64,000 nt of DNA. Origin: Acidobacteriota bacterium (GTDB taxonomy: Bacteria > Acidobacteriota > Blastocatellia > UBA7656). The notes under the pieces are model-generated. The model was not told the origin of the DNA. It searched no databases and saw only the letters and a program-made list of their open reading frames with translations. This document shows, piece after piece, positions 40,901-49,890 of this stretch. The position numbers were made by a program, and so were the translations under genes. The stretch's first letter is position 1; every line of letters starts with the position of its first letter. The stretch spans positions 1-64,000 of the forward strand of contig JACQDB010000090.1 of NCBI GenBank assembly GCA_016201275.1. The letters run 5' to 3'.

Positions 40901-42797
40901 CTATTTGAACTTGTTGCCGATGCGGATGATTTGCAAAGAACACACGGCGCAACTCACGGGCGATGCCGCAAGCATACTGCAAAATCAATTCATTCGCGGC
41001 GCAGTCAACGTCATCAGTTGTTCGACTACTTTTGAACTTGGTGTAGATGTCGGTTCACTTGAATCTGTGTTGATGCGAAACGTGCCGCCATCGCCTGCCA
41101 ACTATATTCAACGCGCCGGTCGCGCTGGTCGGCGCACCGATTCGACTGCCTTCGCGCTGACTTTTTGCCAGCGTCGTTCACACGACCTGACCTATTTTCA
41201 AACGCCTGAGCGGATGATTGCCGGAACCATTCGCCCACCTGCTTTTGAAGTGCGAAACAAAAAAATCATTCAGCGGCACATTCATTCGGTTGCGCTAGCG
41301 ATGTTTTGGAAAGAACACAAGGCGCTCTTCAACAAAGTGAAAGATTTTTTCTTTGCCGTTGAAGGCAGCGAGATAAAAAACCGCGAAGCGTTTTTTGCAA
41401 CGCACCCGCTGAGAGAATTTCTTGAACGCAAACCGCCGCTGCTGCTTGAAGCATTGAAGCGCATACTCAAAGAGCAACACGTGGATTTTAAGATAGAGAG
41501 TTGGGAGTGGCTTGACGAGTTCTTCTTTTCAAAAGATTCTCCTTTGCAGAAAGCCGCAGATGAATTGTACGGCGATGTGGCGGACATGGAATCTTATTGC
41601 AAGGAGTTAATCGCCGAGGGCAGCCGTGATTCTCTTTTCAGAGCAATTAAAATTGGCGACACGATCAAAACCATTCAGAGCAAGCCGATTATTAATTTCC
41701 TTTCGACACGCGGCGTGTTGCCTAAGTATGGCTTCCCTGTGGATGTGGTTGAGTTGCAATTGCTGCATCACGGCGACGAGGCAAAATTTTTAGAGTTGCA
41801 ACGCGACCTTCGCATTGCGCTTGCCGAATACGCGCCGGAAAGCCAAGTCATAGCGGGTGGCAAACTCTGGACAAGCTACGCCATCAAGAAAGTCCCGAAA
41901 CGCGAATGGCGAAAATTCAAGTATGCGATTTGTAATCATTGCAATTGCTATCAGCGTGTTGCAGAGGCGACGGGCAAAGCGATTGAGGTTTGCCAAAGTT
42001 GCGACCAAAGGATTGACGGCAGAAACGCCAAAGGCACTTTCATCATTCCTGAATTCGGCTTTGTCTCAAGCCGGTTTCAACCTCCTGTGCAACCGACTTC
42101 GGCAAGACCCGAAAGAAGCTACCTCACGCCACAGATTTTTTACACAGGCGAATTTTTCAGAGAAGAAAAAAACGTAACGATGACCATCGGCGATCTTCCC
42201 ATTGCCGCGCAAGCCTTGTCAGACGGGCGCTTCGCCATGTTGAATCGCGCAGGGTTCCAAGTCTGTTTTCACTGCGGTTATGCAGAGAGAGAAAAACTTG
42301 AGAGGAAGAAGAAAACCCCGCATAAAATCTCGCATAAAACCCCGCAAGGCAAAGAGTGTCTTGGCGCTTTACAGCACACCGATTTAGGACACGAATTTCA
42401 AACCGACCTCTTGCGGCTTGAGATTGGCGACCATCGCTACTCTAGTGACTTCTGGTTGTCCTTGCTCTTTGCGTTGCTTGAAGGCGCGAGCGAATCGCTT
42501 TCTGTCATACGCACAGACATAGACGGTTGCCTCTATCCGTACAAAGGCAGTTCGTCGCCTTCGTTGGTCTTATTTGATAATGTGCCGGGCGGCGCAGGTC
42601 ACGTTAGACGGCTCGTTGAAGGTGAGCAACCCATCAAAGCTATGCTGCTTGCGGCAAGAGATAAAGTAAATGGGAAATGTGGGTGCAAAGAAGACACAAG
42701 CTGCTACGGGTGTTTGCAAAACTACGGCAATCAACGCCATCACGACGACCTCAAACGCGGACAGGTTTTCAACTTCCTGCAAAGTTTGCCTGGTTAA
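37914..42797 (+). CDS. DEAD/DEAH helicase with DUF1998/MZB C-terminus (DruE-like candidate)
   Basis: The 1627-residue protein is a superfamily 2 helicase. RecA1 carries ATGTGSGKTETFL (motif I), LLLYPMNALANDQ (Ia), the DEVH box in MDEVHTYDGAKG, and GTSATLGGG (III). RecA2 is about 650 residues later, with STTFELGVDVGSLESVLMRN (V) and YIQRAGRAGRR (VI). The long insert has Cys-rich zinc sites, including CKRCGAIH and HECDTCGNLF. The C-terminus is the DUF1998/MZB region, with DNVPGGAGHVRRLVEG and the CGCKEDTSCYGCLQNYGNQ cysteines. Large helicases of this layout include DruE of Druantia and DISARM or Hrq1-like proteins. The neighbour favours Druantia III. A REP-like repeat lies within the gene at 39193-39222. 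Confidence 0.92.
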   Translation: MQQLNPILATQRIHQSYARYLQTLYPIADAELQQQFRQMLADKQKLVKGPYLEATPPYQTTGNIHDLMKQGVLSPLFSALQHGSLSLERPLYKHQEQAVRKLVNNRNLIVATGTGSGKTETFLIPILHHLLEEKRRGTLSKGVRALLLYPMNALANDQMKRLRAILQGCEFITFGRYTGDTKQKKEDAEKDFQENSKGEPRIKNELLSRAEMQAAPPHILLTNYAMLEYLLLRPDDSIFFDGEEARHWRFIVMDEVHTYDGAKGIETAMLLRRLKDRIAQSEQGRIQCIGTSATLGGGRKDFRDVARFGKQLFDEQFEWLEDDTNRQDVVEASRLMLKQDSVWGVPQPQFYQAAQDLLDSTAANIAKLSMLARACGVPHEVIEKAALSCNDAIQHFLYNLLSGDENLVRLRQLLRGDATQSNKPMLLKEATGAIFKADTNAEISLTALVNLAVQAKPEGEHAPLLPARYHLFAKALEGGFVAFGATKRLFLNRRKQTDDQEPFAVFEMATCKRCGAIHVVGVIEKDAKRLLQSQKISEDNYERAQFFLLKENPLDELDEDEEVAEPDSESEDQEEAHKLCVKCAAIDRVGAMKTLCACGRKWERTVIKISNEKGVATHCRSCGSRSPNLVMRFLTGQDAPASVLATALYQEIPEREVQQATANDEDDEYGQALDEVKLARRLLIFSDSRQNAAYFAPYLGDITYLPILWRRLIIRALQKHEREFIKGHWQVEDLIEPLRKEAQECGIFDTKISRRGQEREVWKWVMLELMAQDRRNSLEGLGLVQFSIAKPQNWLAGKTLQALLLPYNFSDAEVWQLFEILLNSFRLQGVILFPDQVSPDDEIFKPRNRAYYFRNQGAVKNKQVYSWSSPAKRRLNRRLDFVQKLLQQGATNEDIQELAKQILHQVWQNLTDSPFWKNHFSDTPIQGEGRAYQLRHDCWEIAPTFDASQNIWHECDTCGNLFNHNLRGVCPTYRCEGTLRSCNPEETKRDNHYRYLYLNLLPMRMICKEHTAQLTGDAASILQNQFIRGAVNVISCSTTFELGVDVGSLESVLMRNVPPSPANYIQRAGRAGRRTDSTAFALTFCQRRSHDLTYFQTPERMIAGTIRPPAFEVRNKKIIQRHIHSVALAMFWKEHKALFNKVKDFFFAVEGSEIKNREAFFATHPLREFLERKPPLLLEALKRILKEQHVDFKIESWEWLDEFFFSKDSPLQKAADELYGDVADMESYCKELIAEGSRDSLFRAIKIGDTIKTIQSKPIINFLSTRGVLPKYGFPVDVVELQLLHHGDEAKFLELQRDLRIALAEYAPESQVIAGGKLWTSYAIKKVPKREWRKFKYAICNHCNCYQRVAEATGKAIEVCQSCDQRIDGRNAKGTFIIPEFGFVSSRFQPPVQPTSARPERSYLTPQIFYTGEFFREEKNVTMTIGDLPIAAQALSDGRFAMLNRAGFQVCFHCGYAEREKLERKKKTPHKISHKTPQGKECLGALQHTDLGHEFQTDLLRLEIGDHRYSSDFWLSLLFALLEGASESLSVIRTDIDGCLYPYKGSSSPSLVLFDNVPGGAGHVRRLVEGEQPIKAMLLAARDKVNGKCGCKEDTSCYGCLQNYGNQRHHDDLKRGQVFNFLQSLPG
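39193..39222 (+). repeat. REP-like palindrome inside the helicase coding sequence
   Basis: TGAAAGAGGCTACAGGAGCC followed by ATTTTCAAGG matches the intergenic repeat core (copies at 5155, 5281-5362 and 30682) with only a few differences. It is in frame, encoding about ten residues (LKEATGAIFKA), and the gene stays open. Confidence 0.7.
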
Positions 42798-42952
42798 AAT
42801 CGAACCCGATGCAATGAATAGATAAAACGACAGCAGCAAGCAAAGTTCAGTAATCACACTTCAGTTGCCGCTGTAAAAAGCAGATAAGCGAAAACCTGAA
42901 TTTTGAACTTCGACGCTGCCTCCATCTTGCGCGATGCGATTTCGTTTACGCT

Positions 42953-45900
42953 TCACAATTTAATCTGCGGCAGATTGGCTTGGCGCAGTTGGTCATTCAA
43001 GGCTTTCCCCTCCTTCTCTTTCAACTCTTGCCAACGGGCTAACAAAGTCGCGAGCGTTTTTTGCGCTTCACGAAATGCCGCTACTGCCTGCGTGGTCGGC
43101 TGCACGTCTGCGCCTTCAACCAAATTCATCAAGGCGCTCAACTCGCTGCTCACTCGTGTGAAATTCGCTTCGCCACTTCCTGGTGCGTTGCCACCACCGC
43201 CGCCGCGCAAGCCGTTGCCAACTGCGCCTTCAAGCGCTGCCGCTTTTTTATCGAATGCCGCTATCGCCTCAGCTATCGCGCTCTGGCCTGCGTCGGCTTT
43301 GAGGGCGGAGAGTTGATTTCTGAGTTGGCGAATTTGCTCCTGCGCCACGCGGCTTTGCGCCATGCCTGCATACGATTTGAAGGCAATCTCGAATTGCTGC
43401 GCCAGACCTTCCACAGGCGTCTTCACTCGCGGGTCCATTTTAATCGTCAACGGTTGCGTGTAGCTCTTGCCACCGGCGGTCAATGTCACCGTGTAGTCAC
43501 CGGGCAACACTGTAGGCCCATTCGGTTCGCTCGGCGTGTCTCGATAAATCGCCGTCATCGGATACGAGCGACGCACGCCTTCCGGCGGCGCGTAGCGCAA
43601 ATCCCAGGTCCAGCGCTGCATACCGGCTGTTGCCGACAACACACGCGGCGGACGGAACCAGTAGGCCGGATACGCTTGAGAATTTTCATCAATCAGTTCG
43701 GGCTGGTCGGCGCTCGAAAAGCGCCGCACCAGTTTATTCGCCTTGTCGAAAATCTCCAGCACCACGGGCTGCGTCGCATCGGCTTGCAAATAATAATTGA
43801 GGATCGCGCCATCGGGCGGATTCTGTCCCATAGGTTCTTCGGGCGGAATCGGCGTGTCAGTGTTGACGCTGCGGCGCACACGATAAGTCAATTGTGGTTT
43901 AAACAGAAACGCCGCCGATGAAGCTACCGGCTGACTCATCTGGCGCAATGGCGTGATGTCGTCAAGTATCCAGAAACTGCGCCCGTGCGTGCCGACTACC
44001 ACATCATCATTATGTATAACCAGATCGCGTATCGAAGTCGCAGGCATATTGAGTCTCAACGACTGCCAGTTATCGCCGTCATCAAACGACACATAAACCG
44101 CCTGTTCAGTGCCCGCGTACAACAAGCCTTTTCGCACAGGGTCTTCGCGCACCACGTTGACGATGCCGCCGTTGGGAAGGCCTCTAGTAATCTCTTTCCA
44201 ACTTTTGCCGCCATCATGTGTGCGATAGATGTGCGGACGCAGGTCATCGAGTCGAAAGGTATTAATCGCCGCATAAGCCGTGTCGTTGTCGAAATGCGAA
44301 GCCTCCATCAAAGAGACTTTCGCCCACGCTTGCAAAGCGGACGGCGTGATGTTCGTCCAGTTTTTGCCGCCATCGCGGGTGAGGTGAATCAAGCCGTCAT
44401 CCGTGCCTGCCCAAATCGTGTTCACGTCTGTGAAGGACGGAGCGACAGTATAAATCACGCCGCGTCTGGGCATCGTCTCCATGTCGGGCGAGCGATAGAT
44501 GCCGACGTTTTTCGGCACGTCCCATTTATCGCGGCTTAAATCGGGGCTGATGACTTCCCAGCTATTGCCGCCATTGGTGGTCTTGAACAATACATTACCA
44601 GCGTAATATAAAACCTTCGGGTCAACGTGCGAGAAGATGACCGGCGCGGTTCTTAGAAAACGATACTTGCCGGAGCGCACCGCTTCGGGAGCGATGTTCT
44701 GGGTTTGCCCTGTAGTCTTGTCAAAGCGCGTGATCTTGCCGCCGTAAATAATATTGGGGTTCAGTGGATCGGGCGCAACATAGCCGTATTCTTCCGCGCC
44801 TACGGTTTGCCAGTCGCGCCAGGTGATCGCGCCGTAATCGCCACGCGAAGCCACGCCCGCCGAACCGCTCTCCTGTTGTCCGCTATAGACCCAATAAGGA
44901 AATTGATTATCAGTGATGACGTGATAAAACTGCGCCGTCGGTTGATTGTACCAACTGCTCCAGGTGTCGCCGCCGTTGACGGTGATGGTCGCGCCCTGAT
45001 CGCTGGCAAATAACATGATGTCCGGGTTGTCTGGGTTGATCCATATACGGTGATAATCGTCGCCGCCGGGTGCGCCCTTAAAACCTTTCCAGGTCTTGCC
45101 GCCGTCGGTGGATTTGTACGAAGCGGTGTTGGCGACGTAAACGATTTCGGGATTTTTCGGGTCGGGGCGAATTTCAGCAAAGTCCGAACCGCGTCCCCAC
45201 AATCTTTGGTCATCGCTGATTTTTCGCCAGCTTGCGCCGGCATCGTCCGAGCGATAGAGGCCGCCGGTTTGCGCGTTGGCGTCCACCGTCGCGTAAATAA
45301 TTTTCGGATTGCTGCGCGATATGCCTATGCCTATGCGGCCTAAGCCTTGGGCGAAAGTAGGCAAGCCTGTGGTTAATTTTTTCCAAGTGGTGCCGCCGTC
45401 GGTGGATTTGAAGAGGCCGCTTTCGGGGCCTTGCCACGCGCCGTTTTCCCAAGGGCCTTGCCGCCCTGCCCACAAATCGGCGTAGAGGATTTGCGAATCG
45501 GTGGGATCAAATTCCACTTGAATCGCGCCGGTGTTTTCGTCTTTGTACAACACCTTCTGCCAGCTTTGGCCGCCATCGGTTGAGCGATACACGCCGCGCT
45601 CTTCGTTTGGCCCGTAAGGATGACCGAGCGCCGCGACAAAAACGCGATTGGCGTCTTGCGGGTCAACGATGATCGAACCCATTTGCTGCGTATCGCGGAG
45701 TCCGAGGTTGCGCCAAGTCTTGCCGCCATCAGTGGATTTATAAACGCCGTCGCCGGTTGCCAGATCGGGGCGTTGCAAGCCTTCGCCGCTGCTGACGTAA
45801 ATGATATTCGGATTGGACGGGGCAACCGCGAGGTCGCCGATAGAGCCGGTCGGCTGGTCATCAAAGATCGGTTTCCAGGTGCGTCCGTAATCGTTGCTCT

Positions 45901-46120
45901 TCCAGACGCCGCCGTTGTTGACGCCTATGTAAAAGAGGTTGGGTTGACCGACCACGCCGGTGGCACCAACCGTGCGTCCGGCGCGAAAGGGGCCAATGCA
46001 ACGCCAGCGAAGGTTTTGATAAAACTTCTGCTCGTATGATTGCGCTCTGGTCAAAGAAGTCAAAAGCACCAACAGCAAAAAGCCTATCAAAGCGAATGCG
46101 AATCTGCGCGACACCATCAT
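42953..46120 (-). CDS. Secreted sortilin/VPS10-like BNR-repeat beta-propeller protein
   Basis: The product of about 1055 residues has a signal peptide (ending LTRAQS) and many BNR/Asp-box repeats of the type YKSTDGGKTWR, giving one or two large beta-propellers (about 25-730). A C-terminal part (about 730-1055) has a beta-sandwich and an alpha-helical region ending in QLRQANLPQIKL. Such proteins are common in Acidobacteriota and are usually annotated as glycosyl hydrolases without proof. None of the glycosidase active-site residues stands out. The ATG at 46120 is preferred because GGAGG precedes it by 6 bases. A TTG at 46126 would be out of place. Confidence 0.9.
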   Translation of the reverse strand: MMVSRRFAFALIGFLLLVLLTSLTRAQSYEQKFYQNLRWRCIGPFRAGRTVGATGVVGQPNLFYIGVNNGGVWKSNDYGRTWKPIFDDQPTGSIGDLAVAPSNPNIIYVSSGEGLQRPDLATGDGVYKSTDGGKTWRNLGLRDTQQMGSIIVDPQDANRVFVAALGHPYGPNEERGVYRSTDGGQSWQKVLYKDENTGAIQVEFDPTDSQILYADLWAGRQGPWENGAWQGPESGLFKSTDGGTTWKKLTTGLPTFAQGLGRIGIGISRSNPKIIYATVDANAQTGGLYRSDDAGASWRKISDDQRLWGRGSDFAEIRPDPKNPEIVYVANTASYKSTDGGKTWKGFKGAPGGDDYHRIWINPDNPDIMLFASDQGATITVNGGDTWSSWYNQPTAQFYHVITDNQFPYWVYSGQQESGSAGVASRGDYGAITWRDWQTVGAEEYGYVAPDPLNPNIIYGGKITRFDKTTGQTQNIAPEAVRSGKYRFLRTAPVIFSHVDPKVLYYAGNVLFKTTNGGNSWEVISPDLSRDKWDVPKNVGIYRSPDMETMPRRGVIYTVAPSFTDVNTIWAGTDDGLIHLTRDGGKNWTNITPSALQAWAKVSLMEASHFDNDTAYAAINTFRLDDLRPHIYRTHDGGKSWKEITRGLPNGGIVNVVREDPVRKGLLYAGTEQAVYVSFDDGDNWQSLRLNMPATSIRDLVIHNDDVVVGTHGRSFWILDDITPLRQMSQPVASSAAFLFKPQLTYRVRRSVNTDTPIPPEEPMGQNPPDGAILNYYLQADATQPVVLEIFDKANKLVRRFSSADQPELIDENSQAYPAYWFRPPRVLSATAGMQRWTWDLRYAPPEGVRRSYPMTAIYRDTPSEPNGPTVLPGDYTVTLTAGGKSYTQPLTIKMDPRVKTPVEGLAQQFEIAFKSYAGMAQSRVAQEQIRQLRNQLSALKADAGQSAIAEAIAAFDKKAAALEGAVGNGLRGGGGGNAPGSGEANFTRVSSELSALMNLVEGADVQPTTQAVAAFREAQKTLATLLARWQELKEKEGKALNDQLRQANLPQIKL

Positions 46121-46468
46121 GCTCAACCTCCGAAGAAAAATTTTTTGAAAAAGCTACTTGACCTGACGCGACCAGTCTTTGGTTTCAACACCAGTTTCCA
46201 TAGCGTTATTTTTCATTGCATAAAGATGCATAGAAATCCCTGCGCGGTGGCGACAACGACAAGGGAAACGCCACCGGGAAGCAAGCTTTATAGCACAGCG
46301 CGACGAATCTGCCTACTGACGAAATGAACTCTTTCAAGCGCGCCGAAGGAGCGCAAAAAGACCAATAAATCTACACTATTTTCACTAACAGGCCGAAGGA
46401 ATTCAGAGCAGAGAAAATCAGCTATAGAAATCATGAAATTGTTTTCCGGGGAACTGAACAGCAGCCTT

Positions 46469-46545
46469 GTAGAGGCGACCTTCTGTGGTCGCTCCTACTG
46501 GAAATTCTTTAGAGATTTGAGAAGGGGCAACCACGGAGGGTCGCC
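46469..46545. repeat. Two hairpins of the GGGCGACC/GGTCGCCC type
   Basis: GTAGAGGCGACC pairs with GGTCGCTCCTAC (46469-46498), and GGGGCAACC with GGGTCGCCC (46523-46545). Both are versions of one hairpin, in the 700-base gap before the HPr-kinase-like gene. The rest of that gap shows nothing I can name. Confidence 0.65.
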
Positions 46546-46824
46546 CGTACAGGTCGTCCCAATACTGTAGTTTGCCGAAATTTTTTTCTTGAAGGCTATA
46601 GAAAGCAAAAGAGCGATTCCGGAATCCTTGATTTCGTAGAAGCCAGTGGTCTGCGAAACTGCCGAAACTCTAGCGCTGTGACGTGGCGCACACGCGGCCT
46701 GGCGACCGGCGCTCTTGAGCCGCGACAACACGAGTGGCGCGGCTTCAGGCAATCGGTATATAGTGTCCGCCATCTTTTCACAACCAGCAATGAAAGCATA
46801 AATAGATTCGGTCAAGGAGTGGGC

Positions 46825-47697
46825 GTGGTTCAATTGAAGAGGCCGCAAGGACAAGTGGCGGCGGCAGAGCGCAACGAGTTCGATCACCTGGATTGGGTAG
46901 CGGGATTTTCCTTTCTCGCTTACGGCGTTCGCATAGGGGTGCGAACCAATGACGCGCCGGTTATCGAAAAACTATTGCCGCATTTGCCGCCAGGATGGAA
47001 AATTACCGAGGCTGCCGTTGCGCGACGGTATTCGATTGTTACAAGAAGTTCGAGCCAGCGCCATGCGGACAGCTTGCACGAGTTGTATGCCAACGCTGAA
47101 AAGCTTGGCGGCAATGCCAGGCTTGCGCCGTTGCTTGATTTTTTTGAGTCCGACGTGCAGCTATATATTGCCGAACACGCGCCGCGTCGGGTCTTCGTTC
47201 ATGCCGGAGTCGTTGGTTGGCAAGGCAAGGCCATCGTCATACCGGGACGCAGTTACACCGGCAAGACCACTTTGGTCGCGGCGTTGGTAAAAGCCGGAGC
47301 CACGTATTATTCGGACGAGTATGCCGTTTTCGATAAGCGCGGGATGGTGCATCCGTATGCGCGCAGGCTGGGCATTCGTAGCGGACGCACCAGAGTCCGC
47401 ACACAGAAGTATGCAGTGGAAGAATTGGGCGGCAAATCCGGCAGCACAGCCTTGCCTGTCGGTTTGGTCATGGTGAGCAAATATCGGGAAGGGGCGCGCT
47501 TCAAACCGCTAGAGATTTCCGCAGGCGCGAGCGTTCTGGCGTTATTACAGAACACGGTGTCCGCACGACGAAATCCGCAGATGGTATTGCCGACATTGAA
47601 AAATGCCCTTGCCACGGCGCGTTCGTTCAAGAGTGTACGCGGCGACGCCGGGGAGTGCGTTGAGGCAATTTTCCGAGCTTGTGCTTGGCCAGATTGA
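46825..47697 (+). CDS. HPr kinase-like (HprK-related) ATP-binding protein
   Basis: The protein of about 290 residues resembles the C-terminal P-loop part of HPr kinase/phosphorylase: VFVHAGVVGWQGKAIVIPG leads into GRSYTGKTTLVAAL (Walker A, about 141-150), then TYYSDEYAVFDKRGMVHPY. Homologues form a system with a PqqD-domain protein and a nucleotidyltransferase beside exopolysaccharide genes, as here. They are probably protein kinases, but no substrate is known. AAGGAG lies just before a GTG at 46825. An upstream GTG at 46678 would add 49 unrelated residues. Start confidence is moderate. Confidence 0.85.
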   Translation: MVQLKRPQGQVAAAERNEFDHLDWVAGFSFLAYGVRIGVRTNDAPVIEKLLPHLPPGWKITEAAVARRYSIVTRSSSQRHADSLHELYANAEKLGGNARLAPLLDFFESDVQLYIAEHAPRRVFVHAGVVGWQGKAIVIPGRSYTGKTTLVAALVKAGATYYSDEYAVFDKRGMVHPYARRLGIRSGRTRVRTQKYAVEELGGKSGSTALPVGLVMVSKYREGARFKPLEISAGASVLALLQNTVSARRNPQMVLPTLKNALATARSFKSVRGDAGECVEAIFRACAWPD

Positions 47698-47796
47698 GCC
47701 ATATTAATTTGACACTGAATGAAGAAACAAGGTAAGAAACAAAGCGAACGGACGACTAGCCCTTCGCCACATTCAGTGCCTCGTTGAGGAGAATGC

Positions 47797-48294
47797 ATGA
47801 CAACAGAAGAAATAAAACCCCAAGCGCGAAGCGAAGGCTTGGTCATTCAAGAGTTAGCCGATGAAGTCTTGGTGTATGATTTGCAACGTGACAAAGCCCA
47901 TTGCTTGAATCGCACGGCGGCGCTGGTCTGGCAGCATAGCGATGGCCAAAACAGCATCGCGGAGATCGCGGCGCAGGTCGGCCAAAAAACCGGCGCTGCG
48001 GTTGATGAAGCGCTGGTCTGGTTGGCGCTTGAGCAATTAAGCAAAGCCCACTTGTTGCCCGCTATCGTCAAAGCGGAAGTTGGTAAAAAGTCTTTGACGC
48101 GCCGCGAAGTTATTCGTCGCCTCGGCATCGGCGCGGCAGTCGCAATCCCCATCGTCACCAGCATCGTCGCGCCGCTGGCGGTGCAAGCGGCGACTTGTCT
48201 GGGGGCCGGATCACCCTGCTCCTCTGGCGCTGAATGCTGTAGCGGCTTATGCTCCGGCACCTGCGTGGGAGGCCGCCCCGGAGGCAATATTTAA
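47797..48294 (+). CDS. PqqD-domain protein with Tat-like segment and knottin-like C-terminus
   Basis: Residues about 10-92 are a PqqD winged-helix domain, the peptide-binding fold used in ribosomal peptide modification (ELADEVLVYDLQ, HCLNRTAALVW). Then comes a TRREVIRR motif (Arg102, Arg103) like a twin-arginine signal and a hydrophobic stretch (109-131) ending in AVQAA, a likely cleavage site. Last is a 30-residue tail with six Cys (134, 141, 147, 148, 152, 156) in the pattern C-x6-C-x5-CC-x3-C-x3-C, which is the inhibitor cystine knot plan. It lies between the HPr-kinase-like and nucleotidyltransferase genes. The fusion suggests the PqqD part stays inside while the knot is exported. This is inference. 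Confidence 0.88.
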   Translation: MTTEEIKPQARSEGLVIQELADEVLVYDLQRDKAHCLNRTAALVWQHSDGQNSIAEIAAQVGQKTGAAVDEALVWLALEQLSKAHLLPAIVKAEVGKKSLTRREVIRRLGIGAAVAIPIVTSIVAPLAVQAATCLGAGSPCSSGAECCSGLCSGTCVGGRPGGNI

Positions 48295-48373
48295 GGAGAA
48301 TGCCCGTAGGATTGTCCGGCTGCTGGCAGCGCGTAAAGTGAAACGGACAACCTCTTGAAGCGAGTGATTTGCC

Positions 48374-49444
48374 TTGCCCAATGGTCCACAACCAATGCGC
48401 GCCAGTCAGTTGATGGCTCAGTTTCTTTGCGGTTGCTGGCGTTCTTCTGCGTCTGCCAGTGACCTTACCGAAGCCGAATTAAATTTCATTCAACCGCTGC
48501 TGCAAAGTTCCGGGGCGGGGGGGCTGGCGTGGTGGCAAATCCGCCACTCGCCGCTTCACACCGCGCCGGTCGGCAACGCCTTGCAACAAACCTTTCGCCT
48601 GCAAACCCTGCTGGCCGCAAAACACGAAATGGAGATTCAAAACCTCTTCCGGCTCATGCGCGAAGCCAACCTCGAGCCGCTGCTGGTCAAAGGCTGGGCG
48701 ATTGCCCAGCGCTATCCCGCCAAAGGCTTGCGCCCGTATGGCGATATTGATTTGATTCTTCGCCCACGCGATAGAGCGCAGGCCGAAGCGTTGTTGAACC
48801 GTCTTGCCGACAAAACCTTTCGAGTAGATTTTGAACACGAAGAATTGGAAGACTTCGAGGACCAGCGCTATGAAGATTTGCTGGCGCATTCGCAACTGGT
48901 CAAACTGGGCGACAGCGACATTCGCGTAATGAGCGAAGAAGACCATCTGCGCTTTCTGTGCATTCATCTGTTGCGCCACGGCGCGTGGCGACCGCTGTGG
49001 TTGTGCGACATCGCCGTTGCGGTTGAAGCGCGTCCGGCGGCTTTCGATTGGCAACGCTGTTTAGGCGACGACCCGACGCAGGCCGGTTGGGTGTTGAGTA
49101 CGATTCGCCTGGCGGCAGAATTACTGGGCGCACAGATTGACCACACGCCTGCGGCCAAACATCGTTTGCCGAAATGGTTGATGCCTATGGTGCTGAAACA
49201 ATGGGAGCATCCCGGCTCTGCCGATCACGCGCCGCCCGAACTGATTATGACTTCGTTGCGCCATCCTTCGCACCTTGCGAAAGCACTGGCCGCGCGCTGG
49301 CCGGATGCGATTTCCGCTTCCATACGAATGCGTGCGCCGTTCAATGAAAAACCGCGCTGGCCGTTTCAGTTGGCCAACTACGTCAGGCGCGTCACCGACT
49401 TCGGCAAACGTCTGGCAAGCCTGGCGGTCAAACATAATCTTTGA
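48374..49444 (+). CDS. Nucleotidyltransferase family protein (HPr-kinase/PqqD system)
   Basis: The 356-residue protein has a nucleotidyltransferase core: LVKGWAIAQRYPAKGLRPYG followed by DIDLILRPRD, where the two Asp bind metal. Helical domains follow. It matches the uncharacterised NTP_transf_5 family. Together with the HPr-kinase-like and PqqD genes just upstream it forms a three-gene cassette. The substrate is unknown. The start is TTG at 48374 or ATG at 48395. There is a short gap of about 80 bases to the PqqD gene. Confidence 0.85.
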   Translation: MPNGPQPMRASQLMAQFLCGCWRSSASASDLTEAELNFIQPLLQSSGAGGLAWWQIRHSPLHTAPVGNALQQTFRLQTLLAAKHEMEIQNLFRLMREANLEPLLVKGWAIAQRYPAKGLRPYGDIDLILRPRDRAQAEALLNRLADKTFRVDFEHEELEDFEDQRYEDLLAHSQLVKLGDSDIRVMSEEDHLRFLCIHLLRHGAWRPLWLCDIAVAVEARPAAFDWQRCLGDDPTQAGWVLSTIRLAAELLGAQIDHTPAAKHRLPKWLMPMVLKQWEHPGSADHAPPELIMTSLRHPSHLAKALAARWPDAISASIRMRAPFNEKPRWPFQLANYVRRVTDFGKRLASLAVKHNL

Positions 49445-49890
49445 CAAATGGTAGTGGCTCAAGGAAGAGAGCGGTTTCCGCGTCGCGCAACCGACGACCG
49501 GCACCCCATCTTTATCTTGACGATTCGGCCAGCCACTATTACTCTTCCCCTTGCCTACCGGTATCCATTATTATTGAGAACGGTTGTTGAAGTACGAAGA
49601 ATGGGTAGTAGAATTGCGTTTTTGAAGCTTTATCATACAAGCTGAAAACACGAAGAACTGAGCGGTCACGTCATTCCCCCCTACATCATTTCCCCCCCAA
49701 AAAGCGCTCTCGAAATTGGTTCGACGCTTTCCTGGGATGTAGTAATTCTTGACCTTCGCAAAGCCCTGCGCCTGCGCCCACATCCGGCGCAGACGATATT
49801 CAAAATTTATTTGTCGCGGCAGCGATTTCCCGCAAGGGTTTACCCAACATCGGGCGAAGCCTGCCCACAGGGAAAGACGAAAGCACACTG
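49445..49890. other. Intergenic stretch before the exopolysaccharide cluster
   Basis: About 446 bases with no convincing gene. It contains several runs of C (near 49676-49693) and probably the promoter of the exopolysaccharide operon. No clear hairpin or recognised site was seen. Confidence 0.45.

Noticed and set aside
37914-42797. DISARM (DrmA/DrmB) as the identity of the helicase locus
   Set aside because: DISARM has separate helicase and DUF1998 genes and a methyltransferase. Here both regions are in one protein and no methylase or PLD gene is adjacent.
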